Source of the DNA: Epiperipatus broadwayi
Lineage: Eukaryota > Onychophora > Udeonychophora > Euonychophora > Peripatidae
Reading direction: 5' to 3'
NCBI GenBank assembly: GCA_028023455.1
Contig: JAQFVV010000022.1
Span: forward strand, 5,485,998 to 5,549,997
DNA length: 64,000 nt
Under the pieces are notes generated by a model. The model was not told the DNA's origin, made no database searches, and worked only from the letters and a program-made list of their open reading frames with translations. A program made the position numbers and the translations under genes. Within the stretch, counting starts at the first letter, position 1; every line of letters starts with the position of its first letter. Positions 1 to 10,889 of the stretch are shown piece by piece.

Positions 1-135
1 CAATATCCCCAAACTAATTTCTGGCTTATCGACATCATCAGTGAGTGGTCTTGGATCTAAGAGCACTGCACCTAGACCTTAGGATCTAATGCAAACTCTG
101 GTTGGCACAGGGTGGCACTACTGTGTGGAAAGTTT
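1..135 (-). repeat. PLE-type terminal repeat, family A, cut by window edge, with hammerhead core
   Basis: Antisense copy of the family A repeat found many times in this window. On the minus strand the hammerhead core is CTGATGA (35-41) and GAAA (18-21), followed by an ATTAGT near-palindrome and TTGGGG. Helix II is weak. The right part (105-135) matches the conserved end ending in GAGAGTTTTGCC-like sequence. The left side runs off the window, so the full element cannot be seen. Confidence 0.6.
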
Positions 136-2190
136 TGCCTTGTTTAGATTCACATATAGTGAGCAGCTTATTTTGATTTTATTATGTTTACTTTTTGTTC
201 TATATTCAATATTTTTATCCTTTTCTAATTGGCATATGCATGGTATGCTACTTAGTGATATATGGTGTTTTTTGTTCTTTTTAATCAATATTTTGTCTTC
301 TTTTAATTATTTTTCAATGGAGTAGATAATATTTCATCAATGCAACTTTTCTTTTTCATTATTTCATGTTTAGGTTTTGTAGATGTAAGAATTACTTGGA
401 ATATTTGGGTCATAGGCTAATCTCAATATCCAAATGTGCCTTTTTTCCTTGAAACTTACTCTAAAATACTAATCCTCATTCTCAATGTGATAACCATTAA
501 AGTAAAATATTGTTGGAGATTTTGCTCCATAAGTAGTTGGCATAATATCTAACTTTACAAATGTTTACTGTTAAATTGAGTTTTGTATAAGTTGTATTCA
601 AATATAAAAATTTTTGTACATTATTTTTAGCACAATCATTACCATACTGTAAATCTAGAAGCTAAAAATATCAAGTGTTTTCTGTTGTTGCTTTTAATCA
701 CTTCAATATAAAAACTCTACCATTTAACTGGCATATTTCTTGTAGCTGCTTATAAACTATCTAAATAAAGACAAGTAAAAGTGGAATGCAAAGGTTGAAT
801 TGGTGTATGTATCTGTTTAACAGCAATTTTTCATTTAATATATTTCATATATTTTGCTACCAGGAATAATAATCTTTCTTATAACATACTTGTTGCAACT
901 GTATGATATGAATAAACTTTCATATGATTTCATTTGTTTCCAATCTTTGTCCTATATCAATGATCTCTAATATCTTGATTAAATTAATAAAAGTGATAAA
1001 TTCCATTGCATTTACTTTGCAATAAAAACTATATCCATAGTGTTTCTTGATTCTCTAACACCACACTGAGTTTTTGGTAGCTGTATATGTATGATCAAAT
1101 GCAATCTATTTGATAAAATCTTTTGAAGGTGTTTCAATGTAATAAATATTACTGTTACTGTGATATTTATAGTCCCATTTATTTTTCTAAATTGCAATTT
1201 AAGAAGCATTTTCAAGATTAAATGACATAACTTAATGTGTTCACAAGATCTTTAAAAACTTTCAATCATTTTTAAAATAACATATCTATATCAAGTTTTT
1301 CAACTTCTTCAGAGATATGATTACAAAAAAGAATTACATTTTTCAAGCTAGATATCTTTGTCTGATTTAATAAGTTTGAAAAGATTAATATATAAATGGA
1401 GTCACCTAAATTCTTGTATCACTATGCAAAAGGTAATTAAATCATCCAACTTCTCAAGCACTGGTAGTATCATATAAAATAGTTTCATCTGAATATTTAA
1501 TAAAACCATGCCATTTTTTCAGTTTCTTATGCTCCTTTCAAGTCAAAAATTAAAAAAAAAAGATTCAATCCTACCAAAATCAGCAAATGATTATTTTTTA
1601 GCAGTTTTAATTGACCAATCTTGTTAGTTTTCAATCTTAAAATCCTTTAACTATCGATTATTAAAGATTACTAATAAATAAATGTTGTATAATGTAATTC
1701 ATTAAATATTAATGATAATTTTTAAAATATATTCAGTCGCACGAGTTGTTTTTGTAATCTTTCATATATATATGTATATTCAAAAAGTGTTATAACATGT
1801 GTCTTAATTATTAAAGAAAGTCTTTTTTAAAATTTGTACTAGGACTCAAAATGTCTAGCTATATCACTGTCAGTCAATGAAGTATTTTCTTTAAATTCTT
1901 TTTTTTTAAAGAAATTCATGATTTTCTGTCAGATAATATTACATATTTTTAATTGTTATTAATAATACAACACTAGTGATAATCAAATAGTTTGTTTATT
2001 GTTTGGCTTTATTGTTTGGGAGCTTATAAGAAGTTTAACCACTAGAAGTGACAGCGCTGGACTAGAATCCATGGAACTATTCTGCCATTCAGTCACTGCA
2101 CCAAACACACAGTGCATTAAGAAGCTAATTGTTACATGATCATTTTTTAAGCTGTTAAAACAGTAATATTTTTTCCCACACAATAGTACA
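136..2190. other. AT-rich stretch without recognisable gene
   Basis: Open frames here are short, AT-rich and lack any familiar motif. A weak tRNA-like antisense segment near 2,025-2,115 resembles SINE-like fragments elsewhere (for example near 12,060). I see nothing else I can support. Confidence 0.5.
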
Positions 2191-2192
2191 AG

Positions 2193-2652
2193 CTCTAAAA
2201 ATCAATAGATGCTGGAAGATTGTGCATTATAATTCCTATCCAATGCCTTCCCATCCAATATCCTCAGACTAGTTTCTAGTTTAAGGCTTTCATCAGTGAG
2301 AAAAATTGAATCTGGGAGCAGTGTACCTGGATCTATGGATTTAATGCACTCCTATGGCACCCATCTCTTACCTTTTTGGTTAACTATAAAACTATCAGCT
2401 CAAACTGAAAATATAAAAATGGTTTCATTCCAAGCTAATTTTCTTTTGTAGTCATACAAATCGGAATCTACTTCAGTATCTATATATTTTAGTGCTAGAA
2501 GGAGTATTAGATCCCAAAATCCATGTACCCTGCTCCCAGATTCTAGGCTTTTCACTGATGAAAATGATAAGTTAGAAATTAGTTTGGTATCATTGGATGG
2601 AAAGGCATTGGATAGGAATTATGATGCACAATCTTCTAGAATTCATTGATTA
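2193..2652. repeat. Foldback element, family A, with two opposed hammerhead motifs
   Basis: The arms, about 2,204-2,302 and 2,545-2,650, are inverted copies: a segment containing CCTATCCAATGCC on the left reappears as GGCATTGGATAGG on the right. Each arm holds a hammerhead core. Left, minus strand: CTGATGA 2,290-2,296 and GAAA 2,273-2,276, then palindrome ACTAGT. Right, plus strand: CTGATGA 2,555-2,561 and GAAA 2,575-2,578, then ATTAGT. Helix II is weak in both, so activity is doubtful. Confidence 0.75.
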
Positions 2653-3099
2653 AAATAATTTTCTGAGAACATCTCATAATTTTTTAATGACTTTCTCATA
2701 ATCCAACATGTTTCTTATGACAATTATAATAAAGATGGTAATTTTAAAGTTTAACAAGATTAAAACAGTGCAATGAATAAACAACAATTTTTCTGCCTAC
2801 ATATTCAGAATAGAATCAATTTATGAATGACATTAATATTTTAAGCTTTATGATCTATAATATATTTAACTCTCTGTATTCATAAGTTCTCTTGTAATAA
2901 TGATTTCTTTTTCCGATTCCAACTATAACATAATTCATCAGATCACACAATTTTGAGCATGAAGGCATCCAAAAAATTTTATAGCAACCTTTCTGTTTAA
3001 ACAAATTGTTTAAATTATGTGAAAAAGTTCAATATCAACAGATCTTTCAAGTTCATAGAGCATATATATTAAGTGCAATAACTTTAGTAACATATAATA

Positions 3100-3440
3100 C
3101 TAAATCATCCATGCACTCTACTACTGTTACACAATGCTTTATTTACCACCCTCTTTTATACTTTACAGTTTTGGTTGCTCCAGTAATCTTCTTCAGAATT
3201 TTTATATCTCCTAACTGCAGTTGAAGTCAGAAGATATAAAAGTTCTGAAGAAGATTGCTGGGTCAATTGAAACTGTAAAAGAGGGTGGTAAATAAAACAT
3301 TGTGTAACAGTAGTAAAGTGCAACTGAAGTTAAGAGATATAAAAATTCTGAAGAAGATTGATGGGACAATTGAAACTGTAAACTGTAAAAGAGAGTGGTA
3401 AATAAAGCATTGTGTAACAGTAGTAAAGTGCAAGGATGAA
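3100..3440. repeat. Foldback hairpin with a tandem third copy (CTGAAGA family)
   Basis: The left segment (about 3,115-3,215) is the inverse of 3,228-3,315, and much of the right arm is repeated once more in direct orientation (about 3,325-3,430). Each unit contains CTGAAGA, a self-complementary stretch (GATTG...CAATT) and GAAAC or a decayed version, like the hammerhead families, but no helix I or III can be drawn. The 53.66-kb hairpin is a relative. Confidence 0.75.
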
Positions 3441-4269
3441 TTAGTATTATATATATACATTTGGCAATGCAATAAGAAAGATTACTTATTGAATTTTTGT
3501 AATGCTTATATCAAAAAAATCTTTGACAAAACAATACCGTATTCCAACTCTTTTGATTGGACAGTGCTTATTGTTTTTTGGCAATTAACTTTCATCTATG
3601 AAAAATATTTCAGTCTTTCAATGATAAATTTCATTGGTATCTTAATCCATTCCCTGATATCAGTATGTAGCTGCTATGTAATATAAATAAAGATAGTTAT
3701 TTTCAATTATTGCTACCAACCTGTTTAGTAACTGAGTCAGATGCCTTGACTAAATAAATAAAAGCAATATATAAATGACACATTTGCTTGCAACATATTC
3801 TATGCATTTTATAAACAAAAATCTTACATCAACAATATTTTTTCATTCTCTAAAAAGGTACAATGATTCTGAAAATAGCTTATCTATGAAAATAAATGTC
3901 CTATCAATAGTGAATAATAAAATTTATTCTACAACAATTATTGCACTCGATTTTGTCCCTTATGTTTATAAATGAAATAATAGAAGCTTTATTAAAATCA
4001 AATGACACAACTTCTTAAATCCATATGTTTTAAAATAATTTCAATACTTTCTCTAGTAGTCAAAACAATACACAGCTTTTTTAGTTTTAAGATTTACTGC
4101 TGGATATTTGAATTTAAATAATAATAATATTATCAAATAATTTAATTCTTTTGTCGAAATAATGAGATAAACCAGGAGCAGAGTCTTACTTGAGTTCCAT
4201 CCACTATAAGCTTTAAATTTGGCTAGTAAAACCATCAAAACAGCACATAATCCTTAGTTCATATGTGGC

Positions 4270-4545
4270 TGATAATAACAATAACAAACTCTCCATATAG
4301 TAGTGCTGCCAATTGCAATCCTTTGCAATGAATGGTTGCGTAAATATTTGGGCATAAAATTCAAGGCTCCTCACTGATGAAAACTACAAGTTAAAAACCA
4401 GTCTGGGGATGTTAAATAAGGAGGCACTAAATAGGAATTTTATGCACAAAACTTACCTGCATTCATTGCTTATAAGACTTGCACTTGGTGGCATTACTAT
4501 ATGGAGAGTTTGCCTGGCTAGTAAAATGGAATTACTCATAGTTGG
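4270..4545 (+). repeat. Family A repeat with decayed hammerhead core
   Basis: Plus-strand CTGATGA (4,374-4,380) is followed by a stem-like stretch, then AAAA where GAAA is expected, then CCAGTC and TGGGGA. The end carries the family A TATGGAGAGTTTGCC sequence near 4,500-4,516. The G12-equivalent change should abolish cleavage. Confidence 0.65.
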
Positions 4546-4881
4546 TGGATGTCTAACTGCATTGTTTCTGACTTTGAATTCCAAAGTCTCATTGATAAGG
4601 ACAAAATACAGAAACTGGGATGGAGATCTAAGGAAAGGAAAGTAGCGAATAATCAGTGATTATTCAAGTTAACAAGTAGATAACAGTTTAAAATCTAAAT
4701 GAGTTAATAATATGATTGTTTATTAATATAAGCCATCTGAATCTTATATAGATGATAAATATGCCCCCTTTAACTATTTAAAATATCTTCACTATTATGT
4801 AAGTGAGTTATTTTGATTGATAAGAATTATGATACTTGTTTTCAGATCAATATATTTGAACCACTTTTGAAATTGTAATCT

Positions 4882-5242
4882 CATTATCATCATCATCATC
4901 AACCATTATCAATCCACTGCAGGATGAAGGTCTCTCCAAGTTTAATCCATCTTCTCCGATCTTTAGCTTCTCTTCTCCACAACACCCCTGCATAACCACG
5001 GTGTTTCTTGATCTTAAACTCAGAGGTAAAAAGCCAATAAACTCACCATGCTGGCTAATGCGTGTTGGTGAGCAGCCCATCCATGTTCGTATACTATATG
5101 AATAATCACATAGTAATAACAGCTGCAACGACAAGAACGTATGGAGTGGACATTAGGAATTTGCCCTGCTCGGTTCCTTTAAGGCCTCCAAGAGGAATCA
5201 AAGGGTCTCCTTTCAGTTAATAGCAAACTCCTTCCTGCAGCC
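4882..5242 (-). mobile_element. Short chimeric element with RTE 3' tail
   Basis: The 13-bp direct repeat GAAATTGTAATCT flanks this 361-bp insertion (4,869-4,881 and 5,243-5,255). Read on the minus strand, the last ~100 bp, ending in TGATGATGATGATGATAA-like repeats, closely match the 3' end of the RTE LINE at 9,170-9,276. The first ~260 bp are unrelated to that LINE and less AT-rich than the surroundings. This fits a SINE, or a chimera formed by template switching, mobilised by RTE machinery. A minus-strand open frame crosses it (4,847-5,134) but ends in the tail repeats and is probably not a gene. Confidence 0.75.
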
Positions 5243-5821
5243 GAAATTGTAATCTACCAGTTATTAAGTTTCCTTATTAATTTTTGAACTTAATTGCTAT
5301 TAAAATCTTATACTGTTTATATAGCTTTACTTTCACTTTATTATTCATTTAAATAGGAATGGCACTTTTTTTATATATACTCAAGTTGTTGACAATGTAA
5401 TCATTATCACAGAAGTCCTGCAAATGTTAATGATGAGGTAGAGTGGCTGACAACAGAGTCCAAAGTTTATAACTCACTGTTCCATCTCAGTCACTTTGGG
5501 TACTCAATCTTTATATGAATTCCTGAAGATAATGTCATTTGATTATTTATATTTATTGTCAAAGAATTAATCAAAATATGTTTTATTAGCAAAAGAATAG
5601 ATATGTATATATTTAGTGATATAAAGAGCTCATTAAAGTTTATAAAAGTTAATTGTTAACCATGAACTGAAAGCTATAGGTATGATATCACTCCATCATA
5701 CTACAATAATATGATTATTGATGTAAATGGTACACATTACATTGAGTATCTTATTCTCCAGTAAAAATAACATATATTGTTTATGAATTGATCAAAAAAA
5801 TCAAGTCAGATGTCACATGAC

Positions 5822-6066
5822 TTAAACTCTTAACAAGCTTTGAGAATACCCTCAACCCCAGACCGGTTTCTGCATCTAGCGTCGTCAGTGAGGTGTTAGG
5901 ATATTCATTAGATTAAAAATACTAGGACTAGCCCACTATTGAGAAGAAAATCTGAAATTTTCAGACATCTATATATCTAACTCAAATAGCCATATGGGAC
6001 TGACGACGCTAGATGCAAAAACCAGTCTGGGGTTGAGGGTATTTTCAAAGCTTGTTAAGAGTTTGT
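5822..6066. repeat. Foldback element, family B, with opposed hammerhead motifs
   Basis: The arms 5,822-5,893 and 5,999-6,066 are near-perfect inverted copies (AACAAGCTTTGA on the left, TCAAAGCTTGTT on the right). The left arm carries an intact minus-strand core, listed separately. The right arm has CTGACGA (6,000-6,006) but AAAA in place of GAAA, so it is decayed. A related, more diverged foldback lies at 51,955-52,325. Confidence 0.85.
5855..5894 (-). ncRNA. Hammerhead ribozyme motif, family B
   Basis: On the minus strand: ACCTCA, then CTGACGA (5,882-5,888), an 11-nt helix II region with only about two G-C pairs, GAAA (5,867-5,870), palindrome ACCGGT as minimal helix III, C at the cleavage position, and TGGGGT. 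ACCTCA and TGGGGT pair as a 6-bp helix I with one wobble. CTGACGA fits the CUGANGA rule, since position 7 is free. The short helix II suggests low activity or dimer action. Confidence 0.6.
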
Positions 6067-7600
6067 TTTGCAAACTCTATATATAACATTGTTTATGAAA
6101 TGAATTTTTGATACTTAATTAAAGGGTTCACAAAATGCCACCTGCAGCATTTGGGGGACTCAGACAAAAACAATAACCCCATTGCATTTGCAGAACTCTG
6201 TTTACATAAAAATCATAAAACCTATAATTAAATAATATAATTGTTATTTATTTTAGATATTTTATTTTCCTTTCTTCAAAATTAGTTATGACATTTTAAA
6301 AATATTTTAACATAATTCATGTTCAATTGATAGTAAAAGTAGAATACAAAAACTTTCTTATTGCATAATGCATCTTGAATAGTTTTTAATTCATTTTGAT
6401 CTAGAGAATTTGACATTGAACCTTAAAAATCTTATTATCCATACTTTCTTTCCTAATAAATAACTCAGACACCAAACAAAATTAGTTTCATTTTCGTCTG
6501 TTTTGTTATTAAACATTAATATGTTGTATGTGACAATGCTCTTTAAATTTAATGTGGCTAGTGCTCAAAGATTTCACCCGTCCTAAAATATTAAATGTTA
6601 ATTGACAGCTTTAATTATTCTAATAATAATTGTATGTTTAGTTACTTTGGAGGTAAATTGATATTCGAGCAGATTGAGATATCAATTGCATTCGCCTGTC
6701 ACTTTTGGTGACTTCCTGAAAAACAAATCCCTCGTTTACATTTTTTTATATAATCAAGATTATTTTTTATACTTATTATCAATCCTGGAATCTTAGCTCT
6801 TAGCCTACCATTCTATTATTGCTCTAAATTGTACTAGAGATAAGTTTTAATGCTTATAAGAAAGTTATTTTAACAAAGTCAATGATTGGCAACCATTACT
6901 TTTTTAAAAAACAATAGCAACTCCAGTGCCACCACTGGGTACAAGCCATAGTAATTAATTGATGCTATAAGATTTGTTCGCCAAAATCTCGTATCTAGTG
7001 TCTATTGTTTTAACAGTTTGTGTAAACATAAGATATGGTAATCATATGACATGGTTTTTTTTTAAACTTAAAAATAATTTTTTTTTAATTATTAATTATT
7101 AATCTAAACTATTTGAAGATAAACTGCAAGGGTGAAAAATAATACTTACACTTTTTTTAAATTTACAATCAAAAACCCATTGTTTAATTCACTGTAAAAG
7201 TCGGTGTTTATAACACAAAAGTAATTTATTATTAGAAATATCTAAACAATAGAAATGGCAAAAATGTTAGTGACAATAAAATCCTTTGTAAATAAAAAAA
7301 AAACAAGATAAAAATCAATTTAGATTTTCTTTTGTTTTTAATCTAATATTCTTTAACTTATAAACACTTTAAAAGTTAAGTTTTAAAAAAAAAAACTTAG
7401 CTGAAACAAAAAAAGAATATATATTGGATTCAATTTGATCAGAAATTTATCACTTATACTGTATTTTTTAAAAGTAATAGAACTTCGAAAAAGGCATTCA
7501 GAAGGCTTCAGTTATTAGCAAAACAATCAAAATAAGGCGTAACGTTAACTTAAAATGAATTATCAAGAGCAAACATTCCTTTCTATTATTCCATCTTTAA
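6067..7600. other. AT-rich stretch, no gene seen
   Basis: Only family A debris near 6,930-7,050 (a diverged end with ATCATATGACATGG-like sequence) is recognisable. No convincing coding or RNA feature otherwise. Confidence 0.45.
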
Positions 7601-7605
7601 GTTTT

Positions 7606-7618
7606 ATATATATAAAAG
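7606..7618 (+). promoter_or_regulatory. TATA-box-like site
   Basis: TATATATAAAAGG is a good match to a metazoan TATA box, but AT-rich DNA yields such matches by chance. It lies about 23 bp before the ATG of the small ORF at 7,641, so a transcript starting 25-30 bp downstream would have almost no leader. Confidence 0.25.
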
Positions 7619-7640
7619 GAATCGTGGTACCGTGATCAAT

Positions 7641-7754
7641 ATGGATCCAATTACCACGTCCATTACCCTGGAGTTTGATGAAATATGGAAAAAAAATTTG
7701 GCTCCAAACAAGATTAAGATAGTTTCTCGCGTAGCCAAGAATGCCTTAGATTAA
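7641..7754 (+). CDS. Possible 37-codon small ORF (unknown)
   Basis: The frame begins ATGGATCCAATT and ends with TAA after 37 codons. The peptide starts MDPITTSITLEFDEIWKKNL and ends AKNALD. It is balanced in charge, uses acidic, basic and aliphatic residues evenly and, unlike random frames here, is not dominated by F, I, K, N or Y. I recognise no family. It could be a small protein, one exon of a larger gene, or chance. A TATA-like box lies just upstream. A splice donor is not obvious. Confidence 0.25.
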   Translation: MDPITTSITLEFDEIWKKNLAPNKIKIVSRVAKNALD

Positions 7755-8232
7755 AAATAAAACGAAAAATACAGTAAACTACGTCAATGGGATTTACTTA
7801 GCAAGATATGGTCTTTCTAACACGTGATTATTTTACAAAATATACATCCATTTTGAGCTAATATAGCTTTTTTTTTCATTCTGGTTATTAAAACCTTTAA
7901 TTATAAGAAGTTATATTTGTCGAGCTAAAAAAATTTTAGTCATCAATTATGCTTTTACGAAGAATGCCAAACTATTGAAGTAAGTAAATGAAAAAAGATT
8001 ATTGAGAAAAGTTTGAAGTAGAACAGAAATTGGATTAGACATATAAATATACTTAAAAGCTAAAGAATTAAGTTTGAAGAGAGCAGTAGTGGAAAAACAT
8101 TTTTAAAAAAACATAACCTAAATACAAATAAGAATGAGTGTGTGTTAATGTTAGAATCATGGACATAAAGCCGGGAACAATGATATGGAATTATTATACA
8201 AGATTGTCTTTTATTAATAAATAACTAATAAT
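7755..8232. other. AT-rich stretch before RTE insertion
   Basis: No coding or RNA feature recognised. It ends at the target-site duplication of the RTE element. Confidence 0.4.
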
Positions 8233-8233
8233 A

Positions 8234-9150
8234 ATGATTAACATTTCTTCAGTGATTAAAGCATTGGATCATCAAGGTATAGATCCAGGAAATTGTCATA
8301 TTTTAAAGAATATTTATAAAAATGCAACAGCAACAATTAGATTACATAATGATACTGGAAAAGTCAACATTGAGAAGAGTGTAAGACAGGATGATTCCAT
8401 ATCTCCAAAACGTTTTACAGCAGTGCTGCAAAAAGTATTTTGTGGATTAAAATGGGAAACTAAAGGAGTGAAAATAAATGGAGATTATTTAAGTCATTTA
8501 GATTTTGCAGATGATGTAGTTGTTTTTGCAAATAATGCTTTAGAGCTTCAGGAAATGTTGCAGGGGTTATCAGATGAAAGTAGGATTAAAGATAAATGTT
8601 AAAAAGACTAAAGTAATGTTTAATCGATTTGCTCAAAATATAAAAATAAAGATTGATTATGATGAATTAGAAGAAGTTAACAGTTACAAATACCTTGGTC
8701 AGATTATTAATACAGATGGAAACAATGGATGAAATTAATCATAGAATTAAACTTGTTTGGAGTGCTTTTGGTAGAAATAATTTGATACTAAAAGGAAATA
8801 TGCCTATGTGTTTGAAAAGGAAGGTTTTTAACAAGTGTGTTTTATCAGTTCTTACTTATGGATCTGAGACTTGGACACTTAATAGAAGAGCAATACAGAA
8901 ACTTCAGATCATTCAAAGAAGTATGGAGAGATGCATGTTGGAAATAACAAAAAGAGATCGAAAATGCAATGTATGGGTAAGAGAGCAAACAGGTGTTACT
9001 GACCTTATTGAAAAAAATTAAAAGATTAAAGTGGAATTGGGCTGGACATATTGCTAGAAGAGATGATAACAAATGGACAATTGAAATCTTAAACTGAATG
9101 CCAAAAGATTGTAAAAGACCCAGAAAGGGACCACATGTGAGATGGATGGA
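8234..9150 (+). pseudogene. RTE LINE reverse transcriptase, C-terminal part, broken
   Basis: Remnant of the RNA-dependent DNA polymerase of an RTE-type LINE. Visible in order: a VRQDDSISPKRFTAVLQ segment matching the conserved RQGDSISP-type motif; the catalytic FADD box in DFADDVVVFANNA (about 8,500-8,535); a change of frame near 8,600; then LTYGSETWTLNRRAIQKL and a run through MERCMLEITKRDR, typical of the region after the RT in this clade; and WAGHIARRDD (about 9,040-9,070) in another frame. The finger domain and the APE endonuclease are missing through 5' truncation. At least two frameshifts and an in-frame stop rule out a working enzyme. RT identity is secure; assignment to RTE is strongly supported by the C-terminal motifs and tail. 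Confidence 0.85.
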
Positions 9151-9276
9151 TGGATGAAATAAGTAAGTGTAAGGGATGATGTGGAGAAGAGAAGCTAAAG
9201 ATTGGAAAAGATAGATTAAACTTGGAGAGCCCTTCATCCTGCAGTGGATTGATAATGGTTGATGATGATGATGATG
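8245..9276 (+). mobile_element. 5'-truncated RTE-type LINE with target-site duplication
   Basis: A 12-bp direct repeat AATGATTAACAT flanks the element (8,233-8,244 and 9,277-9,288). It contains the second half of a reverse transcriptase and the region after it, then ends in (TGATGA)n rather than poly-A, a hallmark of RTE-clade LINEs. Antisense 3' fragments of the same family lie at 4.9, 10.7 and 40.5 kb. The 5' truncation is typical of incomplete target-primed reverse transcription. The element is dead, with several frame breaks. Confidence 0.88.
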
Positions 9277-9429
9277 AATGATTAACATGTATCTATATTT
9301 AATTACGAGTAAAATAAGAGAAAAAATATGACTATGAGACAATTTACTAGACTGATGTATATTCTTTTTTACTATTCTTTAAACTTTTTTTTTCAAAGTT
9401 TACTATATTGTTTGTCCTGTACATGTGAG

Positions 9430-9805
9430 GTTCAGATTGACTTTAGGTCAACATGGGTGTGACAAGAATCTCGGCCTCAGGGTGGCCTTTGAGCATTCCA
9501 TCATCAGATTTTCAATTGGATGGACGGTTGAAGAGTTAGAGTGTGTAGTAGTTTGGAGCCTGTCCATTAAAGTATGAAGATTGTCTATCTTAATATATAT
9601 CTGAGCACTTATAGTATATATGTATGGGAGATGATAATCTGGACCAACTGATGATTGCTGGTTTAGCATGAAATACGTATATTGGTGATTATTTATCTTT
9701 TCAGCATATATGTGCTTGAGTGTATCAGTGTTATTAGATAGAGTGGAGAGTGGTGGGTCGTTTGAAAGTCTATGCTCATATACCCTATATATTATATTGT
9801 TTTTT
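9430..9805 (+). repeat. PLE-type terminal repeat, family C
   Basis: Shares an ordered set of blocks with 47,165-47,540: a CCATCATCAGATTTTCAAT segment, CCTGTCCATTAAA, a TCTTAATAT block, the hammerhead motif, then a stretch ending in TGCTCATATACCCTATAT. The last block also occurs at 30.9-31.0 kb and 54.9 kb. This resembles a PLE pseudo-LTR or a short non-autonomous derivative. No coding region is attached here. Confidence 0.7.
9643..9686 (+). ncRNA. Hammerhead ribozyme motif, family C
   Basis: Helix I is ACCAA (9,643-9,647) with TTGGT (9,682-9,686), 5 bp. The core is CTGATGA (9,648-9,654) and GAAA (9,670-9,673). Helix II is TGCTG/TAGCA with a GTT loop, closed by a T.T mismatch. Helix III is the self-complementary ATACGTAT (9,673-9,680), and the cleavage base is A9681. 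Such a loopless helix III usually needs two motifs to pair in a dimer. This is the type I layout with minimal helix III known from PLEs and small animal retrozymes. Confidence 0.8.
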
Positions 9806-10650
9806 TCTATATATGAAAATAAAAAGTGATGTAGATAAAGCAAGAGTAACAACACAAAAATTCATTACTCACAAATATGACAGCAACTGATGATTAAGAA
9901 TTAAATTTCTTTTCCACATTTTGCCCTGTTTAATGATAGTAAAATAAATACCCGTTTACTAATCAGTGTTTGGGTTGCAACTTGGTTGTCGTGGATATCT
10001 GGAAAAAAAATTCCCAAAACCTTATGACTGAAAAAATCCCCGTGTTTAACCTAGTCTGGACCCAAGCTTAAGATGAAAAATTTTATAATGCAGAACATTT
10101 ATTTGGGAAAATAATCAAAAATAAATATATTCAACCAATATTCTGGATACGATCTGTAATTATACTTTTTATAATAACTTAAATGTGTTTAATTTCATTT
10201 ATCTGTTATTGAATTATAACGTTTTTATAAATATATATGGAAATAGTTTTTTTTTCTGAAATGGTACTGTTTATTTCAATTATTTAAACTCTTTCAAACT
10301 TTTCATTATTTATTTACACTGATTTCAAAAACCCAGGAGAAAATACCTTTTTATTAATAATTATTTTGTCTTAGCTTCTTTTTTTTTAATTGAGTTCATA
10401 TAAAATATAGACAAGTATTTGCTGGAAGCTACTGTTAATAACTGATATATAACCACAATGATTATTACATAATTGTTATAATAATTAAGATAGGTACATT
10501 AAAACTGTCACTAATTGGTGATGATTATATTAAGATTATTAAAAACAAATTAAGAGTAAAATCAAAGAAAAAAATGTAATAAACAATTCAAGCAAATTGT
10601 TAGTAGTAGCATTTAAAAGTAAATTCCCAGAATAATTATAAATATATATA
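9806..10650. other. AT-rich stretch, no gene seen
   Basis: No motif or repeat relation I can support. Confidence 0.4.
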
Positions 10651-10654
10651 CATT

Positions 10655-10885
10655 ATCATTATTTTAAATCATTAGCAATCCATTGTAAGATAAATGTCTT
10701 TCAAGTGTAATCTATTTTTTTCATTCTATAACCTCTCTTCTTTGTATCGCATCACTTCTTTATTTCATTCATCTATCTCACTTGCGATCTCTTTTTAGGT
10801 CTTTACAATCTCTTGGGATGTAGTTTAGGACTTCAATTGGTCATCTATTATATCTTTCCTAGCAATATATCTAGTCCAGATCCAT
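10655..10885 (-). mobile_element. RTE LINE 3' fragment, antisense
   Basis: Read on the minus strand this matches the 3' portion of the 8.2-9.3 kb RTE element, including the LDxLL-free C-terminal region and the GGATTGCTAATG-like end. It is diverged and has no open frame. A tRNA-like SINE follows directly at its far end. Confidence 0.65.
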
Positions 10886-10889
10886 TATA

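Noticed and set aside
89-325. 78-codon frame near the left end as a gene
   Set aside because: It starts inside a family A repeat and is an AT-driven hydrophobic run without motifs.
3006-3472. Two similar frames (plus and minus) as paired genes
   Set aside because: They are the two arms of one foldback hairpin translated on opposite strands.
4847-5134. 95-codon minus-strand frame as a protein gene
   Set aside because: It lies within the RTE-tailed chimeric element, and its DDDDDNE end is the translated (TGATGA)n tail.
9448-9855. 135-codon minus-strand frame
   Set aside because: It is antisense to the family C repeat and shares that sequence's repeats; not a gene.
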